Numbered from the stretch's first letter, positions 36,779 to 45,998 are shown. The stretch: DNA of 64,000 nucleotides from Planctomycetia bacterium (GCA_015075745.1 JABTTW010000003.1:1-64000); one strand, 5' to 3'. Notes: a model not told the origin generated them from the letters alone. A program made the numbers and translations.

Positions 36779-37123
36779 GAAACACTCCCTCATCAAGGCG
36801 GTTCGTTTGGGTCGGGTGCAGTTCTAAATGTATCGGCTGAATCGTCCGTTATTCCAATCTGTGCTAACACGCTCACATGGAACGAGCCTGTCTGAGTTGG
36901 ACGATAACTCGCCTTCATAGGAGCACAGTTGCTCATGGTGCGAGACATTCTTGGTGAAAAAAAAAAAAACGATTTCCGCGGTCCGGTGAATTGGTCCTGC
37001 ACCGCTACCATGCATTTGAAGTACCGTAGTTCTCAGATGATTGGACGATGCTCCAAGTACGAAGCAATTCGCACCGCTTCCTAAGATGCGCGGCTCTGAT
37101 CGTCCGCTGACCCGGGAACCACT
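36779..37123. other. Gap between PEP-CTERM gene and PEP-synthase-like gene
   Basis: 345 bases without a supported gene. It has a run of 13 A near 36957-36969 and low GC, and likely contains the promoter of the PEP-CTERM gene. No RNA gene was recognised. Confidence 0.35.
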
Positions 37124-39496
37124 CTAATCGTCGGCGAGGTAGGCGAGGGCTCGGTCTTCGTCGCCGTCCATGACGACGCGGACGCTGCGGCCGCCGGTTA
37201 CGGCGGCGATGTCGATGACGCGCACGATGTCCTCCATGTCCTTCGCTTCGGGCAGCAGGTCGAGCAGGATGCTGGGCGAGTCGTGCAGAAACGTCTCGTT
37301 GAAGCGGTTGCGGCGGTCGTTGGGATAGAGCGGCAGGTAGGCGATGTTCGCCTCTACGAGGTCCTGGAAGAAGTGGGTGCCGTAGGAGACCTCGGGCACG
37401 TAGCCGTCGCGCTCGTAGGCGACTTCGATGAGCATCTTTGACTTGTTGATGTCGGCGTAGGTGACCGGGACGCCGAGGCGGATGTCGTTGCTGCCCCACC
37501 TGCCCGGTCCCATGAGGATGAAGTTTCGCGAGGCGAGGGCGTCGTTGACCCGTCCGACGACGCGGGCGACGGCGGACCTCTGGTTTCGCGAGGGCAAGGC
37601 GTCGTAGGCGCGGCCCTCGACGAAGACGATGAACTCCACATTATCGACGACACGCGAGCGCACGAACTTGTTGGCGGTGAAGATTGTTCGCTCGTCGGCG
37701 ACGTCCTGCGGAATGGTGATGTTCTCGAAGACCTTTCCCTGACTGAGGGTGCGGCACTGGAGGAGATAGAGCTTCTCGCCGTCGTGGGCGAACTCGACGT
37801 CGATGGGGACGCCGTAGGCGCTCTCGAGTCTGCGCAGGATGTTTTTCATCTGGGCCGGGAGGCTGCCTTCGGCCATCAACTTGTCGAAGGTGATGCAGAG
37901 CTGCGAGGCCTCGGCGTCGATGAAGGTGCCGGTCGGCGGAGCCAGCATGCCTTCATTACTGACGGAAACGATTCGATCGAGGAGCGGGTAGTCCGCGGCG
38001 TGCTGGAAGGCTTGGGCGAGGGTGATCGACTCCAGACGGTTCTTGTCCATGTTGATGACGTCGAGGGTCTTCTGGGCGTGAGCCTTGATTTCGGGCACGC
38101 TGGACTCGTGGCGGAGGGTCGGCATGCCTAGGGCGACCATGCGCGGGAAGTCGGCCCCCACGCGGTCGACGGCCTTTGTGCCGAGGCCGGCGACGATGCG
38201 CATCAGGCCGTCCTCCTTTTTGATGCGCGGGCTCCAGCGATATTCGTTTCGGCTGAAGGCGACGCCGGCGAAGGCCGGGGCGAAGTACGGGCCGAAGCGG
38301 GAACCGACGACGCGCTGGATCAGGACGGCCATGTCTTCGTCGTAGTCGAGCAGGTCGTGTGCACGACGATACAAGAGCGGGTCGGGGCCGAGGGCGCTGG
38401 CGAAGACTTCGGCGATGGCGCCGAGGAGTGCCTTGAGGCGCTTTTCAATCGTCCCACGATTAGGAACGAAGATGCTCGCGTACTTGCCGCTGAAGGCGGT
38501 GCCGAAGCGATCTTCGAGGAGGCTGCTCGAACGAACGATGACCGGGGCGTCGCCGAGCTTTTGCAGGACAGTGCGCAGACGCTCGACGATTCCGGAGGGG
38601 AACTCGGCGTTGCGGAAGACCGACTTGATCAACGGATATTCCTTGCGAATCTCCTCGGGCGACTTGTACTTTTGATTCTGGTATTCGCCGAGGCGGTTGA
38701 AGGCGATGAAGTCCTCAATCACGTCGGATCGCAGGTAATGCGACTCTGGGATGGCGATCGGCGCTGCCGCGCTTTCGACCGGCGTTGAGAGTCGCGGCAT
38801 GTCGCGGGCGGGCGTCGCGGGTTCCAGGAGCGGTCTGCCCCCCTGCCCACCGACGATGCGGTAGGCGAGGAACATGCCGGAGGCTTTTCCGCCGATGCGA
38901 CCCATTCCGGATTCGGCGCCGATGATGCGCGAGACGATGTCCTCGAAGTCTCTGATTCGCAGGTATTGCTTGGCGATGGCGATGAACTCGAGCTGATCGC
39001 TGATGAGGTGGCGGATGAGGCCGACGCGGACGCCCATTGCTTCGTCGGGGGAGAGCTGTGTTTCGCCTTCCGGCAGTGAGCAGAATCGGCGGATCGTTTC
39101 GGAGAGCAATCGAAAGGAGACGGAGCCGAGGGAGACGATGGCGCGGAGCTTGTCGGCCTCTTCTCTCTTGAGGGCGAGGTTGACGATCTCGTCGATTTCG
39201 TGGGGTGTGAAGTGTTTGCCGGCGCTTTCGCGGGTGCATTGGTTCACATAGTCGCGTTCGCGCTGATCGCCGCGCGGGGCCTCGGCGACGTTGGGATTGC
39301 CGGAATTTTTCTCGACGTTTCCGGCGGATTCGCGGGCTTCGTCGTAAATCTTTTCGATGGAGATGGCGCCGCGTTCGTGGAGCTCGATGAGCAATTGGCG
39401 CAGGATGCGATCGACGAGATGCGGATAGAGCGTCAGATACTCGTCGAGGCGGTCCGCCGATCCGCCGCCTTTGTTTTGGGCACCCTCTGACGTCAT
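37124..39496 (-). CDS. PEP/pyruvate-binding (PPDK N-terminal) domain protein lacking a His domain
   Basis: A 790-residue protein with an ATP-grasp domain like that of PEP synthase and pyruvate phosphate dikinase. Motifs include GRIGGKASGMFLAYRI near 210-225, VIVRSSSLLEDRFGTAFSGKY near 325-345, and late LLQCRTLS. The phosphohistidine domain (GG.TSHAAI type) and the C-terminal TIM barrel of PpsA are both missing. It therefore cannot carry out the complete PpsA reaction alone and may be a stand-alone phosphotransfer module or regulator. The N-terminal 150 residues are helical. Large but otherwise ordinary chromosomal gene. Confidence 0.75.
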   Translation of the reverse strand: MTSEGAQNKGGGSADRLDEYLTLYPHLVDRILRQLLIELHERGAISIEKIYDEARESAGNVEKNSGNPNVAEAPRGDQRERDYVNQCTRESAGKHFTPHEIDEIVNLALKREEADKLRAIVSLGSVSFRLLSETIRRFCSLPEGETQLSPDEAMGVRVGLIRHLISDQLEFIAIAKQYLRIRDFEDIVSRIIGAESGMGRIGGKASGMFLAYRIVGGQGGRPLLEPATPARDMPRLSTPVESAAAPIAIPESHYLRSDVIEDFIAFNRLGEYQNQKYKSPEEIRKEYPLIKSVFRNAEFPSGIVERLRTVLQKLGDAPVIVRSSSLLEDRFGTAFSGKYASIFVPNRGTIEKRLKALLGAIAEVFASALGPDPLLYRRAHDLLDYDEDMAVLIQRVVGSRFGPYFAPAFAGVAFSRNEYRWSPRIKKEDGLMRIVAGLGTKAVDRVGADFPRMVALGMPTLRHESSVPEIKAHAQKTLDVINMDKNRLESITLAQAFQHAADYPLLDRIVSVSNEGMLAPPTGTFIDAEASQLCITFDKLMAEGSLPAQMKNILRRLESAYGVPIDVEFAHDGEKLYLLQCRTLSQGKVFENITIPQDVADERTIFTANKFVRSRVVDNVEFIVFVEGRAYDALPSRNQRSAVARVVGRVNDALASRNFILMGPGRWGSNDIRLGVPVTYADINKSKMLIEVAYERDGYVPEVSYGTHFFQDLVEANIAYLPLYPNDRRNRFNETFLHDSPSILLDLLPEAKDMEDIVRVIDIAAVTGGRSVRVVMDGDEDRALAYLADD

Positions 39497-39797
39497 TCGA
39501 GTTCCACTCCTGCTGAAGTTGGGGCGACCGCCATTCTACGATGTGCTGTCCACGATGCACCGCCCCGGCTGGAGGGGCGTGAGTGAATGGATCGCGGTTA
39601 GAGGCCCCGCCTCTAACATCTTACGGGGACAGACCTTAGAAGTCCCGGTTAAAGGGGGCGGGTTCTGAGGAATCCGTGCGTTGCAAGCAAGCCGATACAT
39701 GTTTACACTGACGGGTCTTGCTGAGTTGGTTGAGTCGCTGGCGTACCACCCTCATCGAGACGAGCACCAGAATCGGGAAGGAGAGCTTCCGGCACAC
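39497..39797. other. Gap upstream of rpsU
   Basis: About 300 bases with the divergent start region of the PEP-synthase-like gene and of rpsU. A frame from 39681 joins in-frame to rpsU but its first 39 codons do not resemble S21. No other gene seen. Confidence 0.35.
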
Positions 39798-39983
39798 ATG
39801 ATTAAAGTTCGACCACGCCCCAATGAGCCCGTTCAGCAGCTGATGCGCCGACTCAAGAAGTTGTGCGAGCGCGAAGGTGTCTTGCGCGAGATGAAGCGAA
39901 CGGCCTATTACGAGAAGCCCTCCGATCGCAAGCGCCGGAGCATGCGAAAGTCCAAGCGGCGCGTCGTCAAAGCCGACGAGTAG
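39798..39983 (+). CDS. rpsU: Small ribosomal subunit protein bS21
   Basis: A 61-residue basic protein: MIKVRPRPNEPVQQLMRRLK, CEREGVLREMKRTAYYEKPS and a Lys/Arg-rich tail match bS21. The ATG at 39798 gives the standard length, with GGAGAG upstream at a somewhat long spacing. S21 helps initiate translation on the 30S subunit. It is monocistronic here. Confidence 0.9.
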   Translation: MIKVRPRPNEPVQQLMRRLKKLCEREGVLREMKRTAYYEKPSDRKRRSMRKSKRRVVKADE

Positions 39984-40265
39984 TCTGCTTGCTCCCGGCC
40001 GGCTAACCCCCATTCACATACCAGTAATTCCAGGCAAATAGAGTGCGCAATTGGGTTCCGCAAGACGGAGCGCGTCTTCCGCTGCGCCAAACGACTTCGC
40101 CAGCAAACTATCTCTTGAAACGACCCAAGTCCGCGGACGCCGCCGAGGCGTTTGTGACCGGCGATGCAGCTACGCGCTTCAAGTCGCCGTACGTCGGTAG
40201 AACGCCGAGAATTGACGGGAGCTATCTCTTGAAGTGTAACAGGTGTGATGAAGCTGAAGGACTGC

Positions 40266-40916
40266 TCAACCCGCCGTTGCAGTACGCCGACGCGGCCGGG
40301 AACAGTAGTAAACCCCGCCGGGCGGGATGTTGAGCCAGACCATGCGGAAGTCCACAGAGTCGAACAATCGACGGTAAAACCGCTGGTAGACGAAGGGCAC
40401 GACGGTGATCTGAATGAAGACGCCGGTGGGCGAAAGTGACTTTTGCAGCCAGCGAAACAGCTCGATCAATGACTTGCGAGGCAGGGCCGGGGTCGGCAGG
40501 CCGCTGAGGACGTATTCGACGCGGTTGACGCCGAGATTCTCAAGCGGCTCGGCGATCTTGGTGGCGTCGGATTGAAGCAAGGTGAGATTCGGAAAGCGGC
40601 GGCGGAGGATGTTGCAGAAATCCGGGTCGTTCTCCACGGCGATGAAGCGATGGTGGGGACGGAGGACTTCCATGATCTGTTCGGTCACCGGGCCCGTACC
40701 GGCGCCCAACTCGACGATCGTGCCGGGGCGACTGAAGTCGATGCGATCGAGAATGCGGGCGACCATGGCCGGGCTGGATGGCACGGCCGAGGAAATCTGG
40801 CGTCCCTTGGCCATGAACTTGCTGAAGAAGAGACCGAAGTCCGAAAGCCGGGCGGACCGATCATCTTGTACAAGGCCGGCTTCGACCACGTTTGCGTTCG
40901 ACGGATCGCTGTTCAC
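40266..40916 (-). CDS. SAM-dependent methyltransferase, phospholipid N-methyltransferase-like
   Basis: A 216-residue Rossmann-fold methyltransferase. Motif I, VELGAGTGPVTEQIM, is near 66-80, followed by FIAVENDPDF and a GLPTPALPRKSL region near 145. The order and the AVPSSP.MVARI preface are like the family of phospholipid N-methyltransferases (PmtA) and distantly KsgA rRNA dimethylases. The substrate cannot be fixed from sequence; phospholipid head-group methylation is the better guess. Confidence 0.7.
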   Translation of the reverse strand: MNSDPSNANVVEAGLVQDDRSARLSDFGLFFSKFMAKGRQISSAVPSSPAMVARILDRIDFSRPGTIVELGAGTGPVTEQIMEVLRPHHRFIAVENDPDFCNILRRRFPNLTLLQSDATKIAEPLENLGVNRVEYVLSGLPTPALPRKSLIELFRWLQKSLSPTGVFIQITVVPFVYQRFYRRLFDSVDFRMVWLNIPPGGVYYCSRPRRRTATAG

Positions 40917-41131
40917 GCGCTCTCCAGATCAAGATGTTCGGTGAAATAGTTGGTCGACAACCGGAATGTATCGACCCGAGACAGGCCGACTCTTCCGGGA
41001 AAGCGGGACATTCTAGAGAAATATCCGGTCAAGAAACCTCGCTGGTCGGCGTGCCTTGATCCCGATTTTTCGGGGGCAAACGCTACTAGCCTCGGGGACT
41101 GTCGCCGCGCCGCGTCAGGTCCCAGAGGGAA

Positions 41132-41205
41132 TGGGCGTTACAGGACTCGAACCTGTGACCTCCTGCATGTCGAGCAGGCGCTCTAGCCAACTGAGCTAAA
41201 CGCCC
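41132..41205 (-). tRNA. tRNA-Val (GAC)
   Basis: A 74-base cloverleaf on the minus strand: acceptor GGGCGTT/AACGCCC, D-arm GCTCAGTTGGCTAGAGC, anticodon stem CCTGC/GCAGG, loop TCGACAT with anticodon GAC, and T-arm ACAGGTTCGAGTCCTGT. Position 33 is C instead of the near-universal T. CCA is not encoded. Confidence 0.92.
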
Positions 41206-41377
41206 TCATTCGGCGCCGAGGCCTTTTGTCCCCGGTTCATCACGGAGGCAATGGTCCTTCCAGCTTGATGGATTGTCAAGCACGCCACGCGCCCCGCTTT
41301 CGGCGGAGCCGATGCCGCCTTGACTCCGCAATGAGCCTAACTATGATAGCCCCTTGACCCTCTAGAGGGGCGTTAAA

Positions 41378-41450
<73 letters not shown>

Positions 41451-41624
41451 TTACTTTTCATTCATCGGGTGGGCATTTCGGCGCTCCCGAGCATGCCCGC
41501 CATTGCAATCAATAGTTGCGAGCCACTCCCGAATTCGTCACAATCGCAGGTCGGCTCAATCACCCGGACTGGCCGCGATTTTTCTGACCTCGACCCGACC
41601 TGATAAAAGAGACAGCGACACCGC

Positions 41625-43001
41625 ATGAAAATCCACAATAGCGTTCTCGAAGTAGTCGGCCATACGCCCCTCGTGCGATTGAATCGGGTGACCGCGGGCC
41701 TCGCCTGCACGGTCGCGGCCAAGGTTGAGTATTTCAACCCAGGCGGCTCGGTCAAGGACCGCCCGGCCATCAAGATGCTGGAAGAGGCCGAGAAGGCCGG
41801 GAAGCTCAAGCCCGGCGGGACCATTGTTGAACCGACCAGCGGTAATACCGGGGCCGCGCTGGCCATGGCCGCGGCGATCAAGGGGTATCGCTGCATACTT
41901 GTCATGCCTGACAAAATGGCGCCTGAGAAGTTTGCGCTTTTGCGGGCTTACGGCGCGGAGACGGTGACCGTGCCGACGGTCGGCGCGAATAATCCCGAGA
42001 GTTATTACAACGTCGCCAACCGACTCACCGCGGAAATCTCCGGGGCTTTTCAGCCCAATCAGTTTGAGAATCCGAACAATCCGCAATCACACTACGAGAC
42101 AACCGGCCCAGAGATCTGGGAGCAGACCGACGGCAAGATCGACTACTTTGTCGCGGGCATCGGGACCGGCGGCACCATCAGCGGGACGGCCCGATACCTG
42201 AAAGAGAAGAACCCGGCGATCAAGATCATCGGGGCCGACCCCGAGGGATCGATCTACACGCCCGGGAGCATGCCCAAGCCCTACAAAGTCGAGGGCATCG
42301 GCGAAGACTTCATGCCGAACACGGTCAATCTCAAGATCGTCGACGAGGTCGTCAATGTCAGCGATAAGGACTCGTTCACGATGGCTCGACGGCTGGCTCG
42401 GGAAGAGGGGCTGCTCGTCGGCGGCTCGTGTGGAACGGCGACCTGTGCGGCCCTGAAAGTCGCCGCGAACCTGCCGGCGGAAAAGCTCGTCGTTGTGCTT
42501 TTGCCCGACAGCGGGCGGGGATATCTGAGCAAGATTTTCAACGACGACTGGATGCAGCAGTTCGGCTTCCTCGCCGTGGCCGGTCAGGGGTCAACCCTGG
42601 GCGATGTCCTTGCCGGCAAGGGTGACGTGCCTCCGCTGATTACCGTCGGCACCAAAGAGTCCGTGCGAAAAGCAATTGACCTGATGCGTCGAAACGGCAT
42701 CTCTCAGGTTCCTGTCGCCGATGCGAACGGCGTGATTGTCGGTTCCATTCAGGAAGTCACGGCCATGCAGCTCGTCTTCGACCACGTAGACATCGCCCAG
42801 AAGCTGGTCGGCGAGGTGATGGGCTCGCCTTATCCGAAAATGGACAAGAACACCGAGATCGAGAAAGGTTTTAAAGCCCTCTCGCTTGGCGCACCGGCTA
42901 TTCTCGTGCGGGAAAACGAACGCTCGGTCGGACTCCTCACTAAGAGTGATTTCATTGCCTACCTCAGCGGCGACATGGCCGACCCGGAGACCGCCGCTTA
43001 G
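41625..43001 (+). CDS. Cystathionine beta-synthase with C-terminal CBS pair
   Basis: A 458-residue PLP-dependent enzyme. The PLP lysine motif NPGGSVKDRPA is near residue 39, the phosphate/substrate motif EPTSGNTGAALA near 68 and the GIGTGGTISGTA PLP-phosphate loop near 175. The catalytic domain ends near 320. A tandem pair of CBS domains (about residues 330-450) follows, which in this family senses S-adenosylmethionine or nucleotides. It joins serine and homocysteine to cystathionine (EC 4.2.1.22); cysteine synthase activity cannot be excluded from sequence, but the CBS pair favours the CBS reaction. Length is as in bacterial and eukaryotic enzymes without the haem domain. Confidence 0.88.
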   Translation: MKIHNSVLEVVGHTPLVRLNRVTAGLACTVAAKVEYFNPGGSVKDRPAIKMLEEAEKAGKLKPGGTIVEPTSGNTGAALAMAAAIKGYRCILVMPDKMAPEKFALLRAYGAETVTVPTVGANNPESYYNVANRLTAEISGAFQPNQFENPNNPQSHYETTGPEIWEQTDGKIDYFVAGIGTGGTISGTARYLKEKNPAIKIIGADPEGSIYTPGSMPKPYKVEGIGEDFMPNTVNLKIVDEVVNVSDKDSFTMARRLAREEGLLVGGSCGTATCAALKVAANLPAEKLVVVLLPDSGRGYLSKIFNDDWMQQFGFLAVAGQGSTLGDVLAGKGDVPPLITVGTKESVRKAIDLMRRNGISQVPVADANGVIVGSIQEVTAMQLVFDHVDIAQKLVGEVMGSPYPKMDKNTEIEKGFKALSLGAPAILVRENERSVGLLTKSDFIAYLSGDMADPETAA

Positions 43002-43259
43002 CTCGATTCCTTCCGGCACATTCGAATGCAACTCCGTTTGGTTTTCCAAAACCATCTGGAGCATTCGTCATTTTTTGCCGGCGCACTGCGTCCACGATCT
43101 ATAACGGGATTGCCATGAAGTTAAGAAATTGGGAGTGCGCTACGCACCCACTGGGGACGGTTTCTGGGGACTTGTTCCCAATCGGGCCCTTTCGCACGGC
43201 GTGCAACAGGACACAGACTTTTCGGAACGCGTCATAACTCACGGTGTGATAATGTTTAA
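43002..43259. other. Gap after cystathionine beta-synthase
   Basis: No gene recognised. A TGTGATAAT stretch near 43240-43249 resembles an extended -10 promoter element for the structured region that follows; the matching -35 box is poor. Confidence 0.3.
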
Positions 43260-43500
43260 GCGGTTGCAAGAATTCTCGCTGAAGAAGGACATCCCCTGCT
43301 GGTACGGCACGTGCTTATAGGTTCCAGCGATGCGGTGACGAAGGCTGCGTCGGGCAGCTTGCTGGGGGAGGCCCGTCGGAGATTCGTGCTCCTGGGAGAG
43401 GGAGTCGCGGGTCTTTCGGAGGGCTTCGCCCAGCGGGTTGCTGCTTTCAGTAGCAGTGGGGCCGTGCCGAGGGGAGTCGGCGCGGCCCCGAATTTTTTTT
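43260..43500 (+). ncRNA. Possible structured small RNA ending in a strong terminator
   Basis: This 240-base stretch has no credible coding frame. It can form several local helices: CGGGC/GCCCG near 43350-43376, CTGCT/AGCAG near 43441-43456, and the final terminator. An extended -10-like TGTGATAAT lies just upstream. The combination of promoter-like sequence, multiple stems and terminator suggests an independent small RNA. I could not match it to 6S RNA, SRP RNA, tmRNA or RNase P. Structure was judged by eye only. Confidence 0.3.
43458..43500 (+). terminator. Intrinsic terminator
   Basis: A 13-bp stem (43458-43470 with 43477-43489), with one G-T wobble and a 6-base loop, is followed by GAA and eight T (43493-43500). 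It is a textbook rho-independent terminator, upstream of the riboswitch leader. Confidence 0.85.
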
Positions 43501-43659
43501 ACATCACAAGTCGCGTCGCGTTCTGGTGTTTAGACTCGATGCGGATCGCGCCTCATGCACTATTAACTTGACACATCATGAGGCAAAGGATTAAAAGGCC
43601 TGCATCGAGTCGGCGGATTCATCGCCTTCAGCGCGTCGGCTGCCGCTCGTTTGACAAGT

Positions 43660-43840
43660 GAATATCGCTCGGCCCTGGCCTCCTGTGTTGGAGTAAAAAG
43701 GGAAGGTGGTGCAAATCCACCGCGGTCCCGCCGCTGTAATCGGGGACGAACGCCGCAAATGCCATTTTCGCCATGTGCGAAGAGAAGGCGCGGTCAGTAG
43801 GACGATCCGAGAGCCAGAAGACCTGCCTGTGCCGTGTTGT
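43660..43840 (+). promoter_or_regulatory. Cobalamin (B12) riboswitch
   Basis: The conserved core is clear: AAAAAGGGAAGGTGGTGCAA then ATCCACC and CGGTCCCGCCGCTGTAAT from 43696 to 43740. The B12-box AGCCAGAAGACCTGCC is at 43812-43827. The stretch between has the expected variable stems. Boundaries are approximate. A terminator hairpin 75-120 bases downstream provides the expression platform, so binding of cobalamin should reduce transcription of the secreted protein and pseudopilin genes that follow. Confidence 0.88.
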
Positions 43841-43915
43841 CGTTTCCGCCCCGGATCTGGGCGTAAGTCGGCGACATCGTGACCGTGCATCTTCTATCGC
43901 ACCCAACGAGTCTCC

Positions 43916-43960
43916 AACCTCCGTCCCGGAACCCATCCGGCTGGCGGAGGTTTTTCTTTT
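43916..43960 (+). terminator. Riboswitch expression-platform terminator
   Basis: An outer 8-bp stem AACCTCCG/CGGAGGTT (43916-43923 with 43945-43952), with an internal CCGG/CCGG pairing, is followed by TTTTTCTTTT (43951-43960). It lies between the B12 aptamer and the GTG start at 43998, as expected for a transcription-terminating riboswitch. Confidence 0.75.
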
Positions 43961-43997
43961 CCGGCGGCGAAAGACGGCCGGAGAGAGGAGATGGATT

Positions 43998-45086
43998 GTG
44001 GTGTCATTTCGTTCGCACCGTGCGAGGTCTCGATTTGCAGGCGGCCTCTTCGCCCTGACGGCGCTGGCCGTCATCCCGATTCCCAACAGCTTTGGCCAAA
44101 GCGTTCAATGGACCGAGACATTCCAGGATGATCCGATTGTCGCGGATCGCTTCTCCGTTCCACCGGGCCACGACGATCTGCGATTCACTTATGACGGCGG
44201 ATCGCAGCGGCTTACGGCGCACTTCGATTCCTTTGAGCCGACGGCGTGGTATGTACGTCCGCTCGACTCGCAAAGCCCCGTTGCCTTCGGTGCCTGCGAT
44301 GAGTTTGAGTTCACGGTCACGTTTCGTGTTCTTTCCGCGGGTTTCTTTGCCGATCCCGATCAGTTCGCTCAGATCGGCTGGGGACTTATCAACTCCGCCA
44401 CGACCGGAACCGATCGGGCCGGCGGCGCGGGACCGGACTTCGCATTCGACAATGTTGCGTTCGATTACTTTCCGAATGTCAGCCCGCTGTTCGGCGGTCC
44501 GACGCTCGGCTCGACGCTGATTCACAGCGATACGGGCGCGGGTTACTTTTCGGAGTTTGAGTTTCCGTTCGGCGCGGAGTCGCGGATCGACACGCCTTTC
44601 GGTGACGAAGACATCGCACTGGATGTCCTGACGACGGCGACCGTCCACTTCAACCCGCAGACGCAGGTGCTGACACTGACCGTCTCTCAAGGCGGCAATG
44701 ACCTGGCGATCAATGCCGACGGCACGGGCGGGCCCGGCGGGACGGACGCGAATGTGACGACAATTCAGACGGCGCTCTTCGTGGACCATCCATTTTCCGT
44801 CGATTCGTTCGCCATCACGCTCTGGCAGGATACGTTCAATCCGTTCGGATCGAGCGTGATCGCAGATGTGGAGTTTTCGGAGATTCAGTTTGCCGGGCAG
44901 CTTCGACCAGCGGGCGATATGAACGGCGACGGCGCTGCGAACGGATTGGACATCGCGCCCTTCGTCGAGGTGCTACTGGGGAGCGTGCCCAGCTCGTGCC
45001 AGACGGCGTCGGGAGACTTTGACGAGAGCCAGAGCGTCACGATTGACGACGTGGGCGGGTTTGTCGCGGCACTCGTGGGATCGTAA
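43998..45086 (+). CDS. Secreted dockerin-type protein under B12 riboswitch control
   Basis: A protein of about 362 residues starting at a GTG (43998, or the adjacent 44001) with a GAGAGGAG ribosome site 7 bases upstream. The longer frame from 43773 would read through the riboswitch and was rejected. A signal peptide ends near FGQS. A beta-rich domain of about 270 residues follows, of the jelly-roll/concanavalin type by its pattern (inference). The C-terminal dockerin-like pair is GDMNGDGAANGLDIAPFVE and GDFDESQSVTIDDVGGFV. The riboswitch suggests a part in scavenging or handling cobalamin or a cobalamin-dependent process outside the cell. No TonB or Btu motif is visible, so the link is regulatory only. 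Confidence 0.75.
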   Translation: MVSFRSHRARSRFAGGLFALTALAVIPIPNSFGQSVQWTETFQDDPIVADRFSVPPGHDDLRFTYDGGSQRLTAHFDSFEPTAWYVRPLDSQSPVAFGACDEFEFTVTFRVLSAGFFADPDQFAQIGWGLINSATTGTDRAGGAGPDFAFDNVAFDYFPNVSPLFGGPTLGSTLIHSDTGAGYFSEFEFPFGAESRIDTPFGDEDIALDVLTTATVHFNPQTQVLTLTVSQGGNDLAINADGTGGPGGTDANVTTIQTALFVDHPFSVDSFAITLWQDTFNPFGSSVIADVEFSEIQFAGQLRPAGDMNGDGAANGLDIAPFVEVLLGSVPSSCQTASGDFDESQSVTIDDVGGFVAALVGS

Positions 45087-45089
45087 GGC

Positions 45090-45998
45090 ATGACGCATCA
45101 CGTACTCAGAAACATGGGGCGGGGTGGACGCGGGAGAGGGGCCGCGTTCACCCTGCTCGAACTATTGGTCGTGACGTCGGTCGTCGGCCTGCTGGCGGCG
45201 GTGCTGATTCCGGCGCTGGGGGAAGCGCGGTCGGCCGGTCGAAGCTCGGTGTGCATCGCGGCGCTGCATCAGGCCGGGCTGGGCATGACGATGTACCTCG
45301 ATGACAACGACGGCTGGTTCTGGCCTTACTACAAGGACGTCAGCGGGCCGGACGGCGGGCGGCGGTGGTGGTTCGGGTTTGAACCGGGCGGGCCGTCGAG
45401 CAACCCACTTCAGACCGGGCGCAGGCTGGATCGTGCGGCGGGATTCCTCGGGAAGTACCTCAGCGCGGGGGCGGAGGACTTTCGGTGTCCGAGCTTTCCG
45501 TCTCAATCGGGCCTCTACTTTCGCAAGTTCGAACCTTCGGCGGGCGGGTTCGGCTATAACACCGGCGCGCTGGGGGGCTACAACTGGATCAGCAGCGCGA
45601 CCTCGGGGACCGGGCGGGCCGCGGAGTTCGCCGGGCGGAGTGCCGACGTCTTTGCACTGGCGGACGGCATTCACTTCGACCGGCTCGATTACTCATCGGG
45701 CGGGACGCTCGATCAGCCGTTCAACGAGCCGGCGTACATCCAGTGGCAGGAGCCTTCGCTTTTCGATCGCAATGTCGGCGTGAACGGCGGCTTTGCGCAC
45801 TTCCGCCACGGCAAGCAGGCGCAGGTGCTGTACCTCGACGGGCACGCGGCGCGGCAGCCGCTGCGGCGAGCGAATCATCCGTACGGCAAAAAGGGCTTCG
45901 GGCCGATCGGCAATCTCGCGGATGAGACTCTCGGCGTGACGGAGATTCGCAAGGGGAATCTGACGCTGCGCGTCGATCGCATATACGGGCTGCGATAG
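45090..45998 (+). CDS. H-x9-DG type pseudopilin
   Basis: A 302-residue protein with a type IV prepilin-like leader: AFTLLELLVVTSVVGLLAAVLIPAL at residues 19-43, with cleavage expected before Phe. A globular domain follows, then the planctomycete C-terminal motif HGKQAQVLYLDGHA (H-x9-DG). It starts 4 bases after the dockerin-type gene, so it is in the same riboswitch-controlled transcript. Such proteins are numerous in planctomycetes and probably form type II secretion-like pseudopili; the particular cargo is unknown. Two B12-regulated, co-transcribed surface genes make a shared uptake role a reasonable hypothesis. Confidence 0.8.
   Translation: MTHHVLRNMGRGGRGRGAAFTLLELLVVTSVVGLLAAVLIPALGEARSAGRSSVCIAALHQAGLGMTMYLDDNDGWFWPYYKDVSGPDGGRRWWFGFEPGGPSSNPLQTGRRLDRAAGFLGKYLSAGAEDFRCPSFPSQSGLYFRKFEPSAGGFGYNTGALGGYNWISSATSGTGRAAEFAGRSADVFALADGIHFDRLDYSSGGTLDQPFNEPAYIQWQEPSLFDRNVGVNGGFAHFRHGKQAQVLYLDGHAARQPLRRANHPYGKKGFGPIGNLADETLGVTEIRKGNLTLRVDRIYGLR

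Noticed and set aside
40100-40240. Short direct repeat CTATCTCTTGAA, two copies about 110 bases apart
   Set aside because: Only 12 bases long, two copies, no associated structure; likely chance or a degraded remnant.
43773-43997. Upstream extension of the secreted dockerin-type protein
   Set aside because: It would be translated from inside the cobalamin riboswitch and terminator; the GTG at 43998 has a proper ribosome site and signal peptide directly after it.
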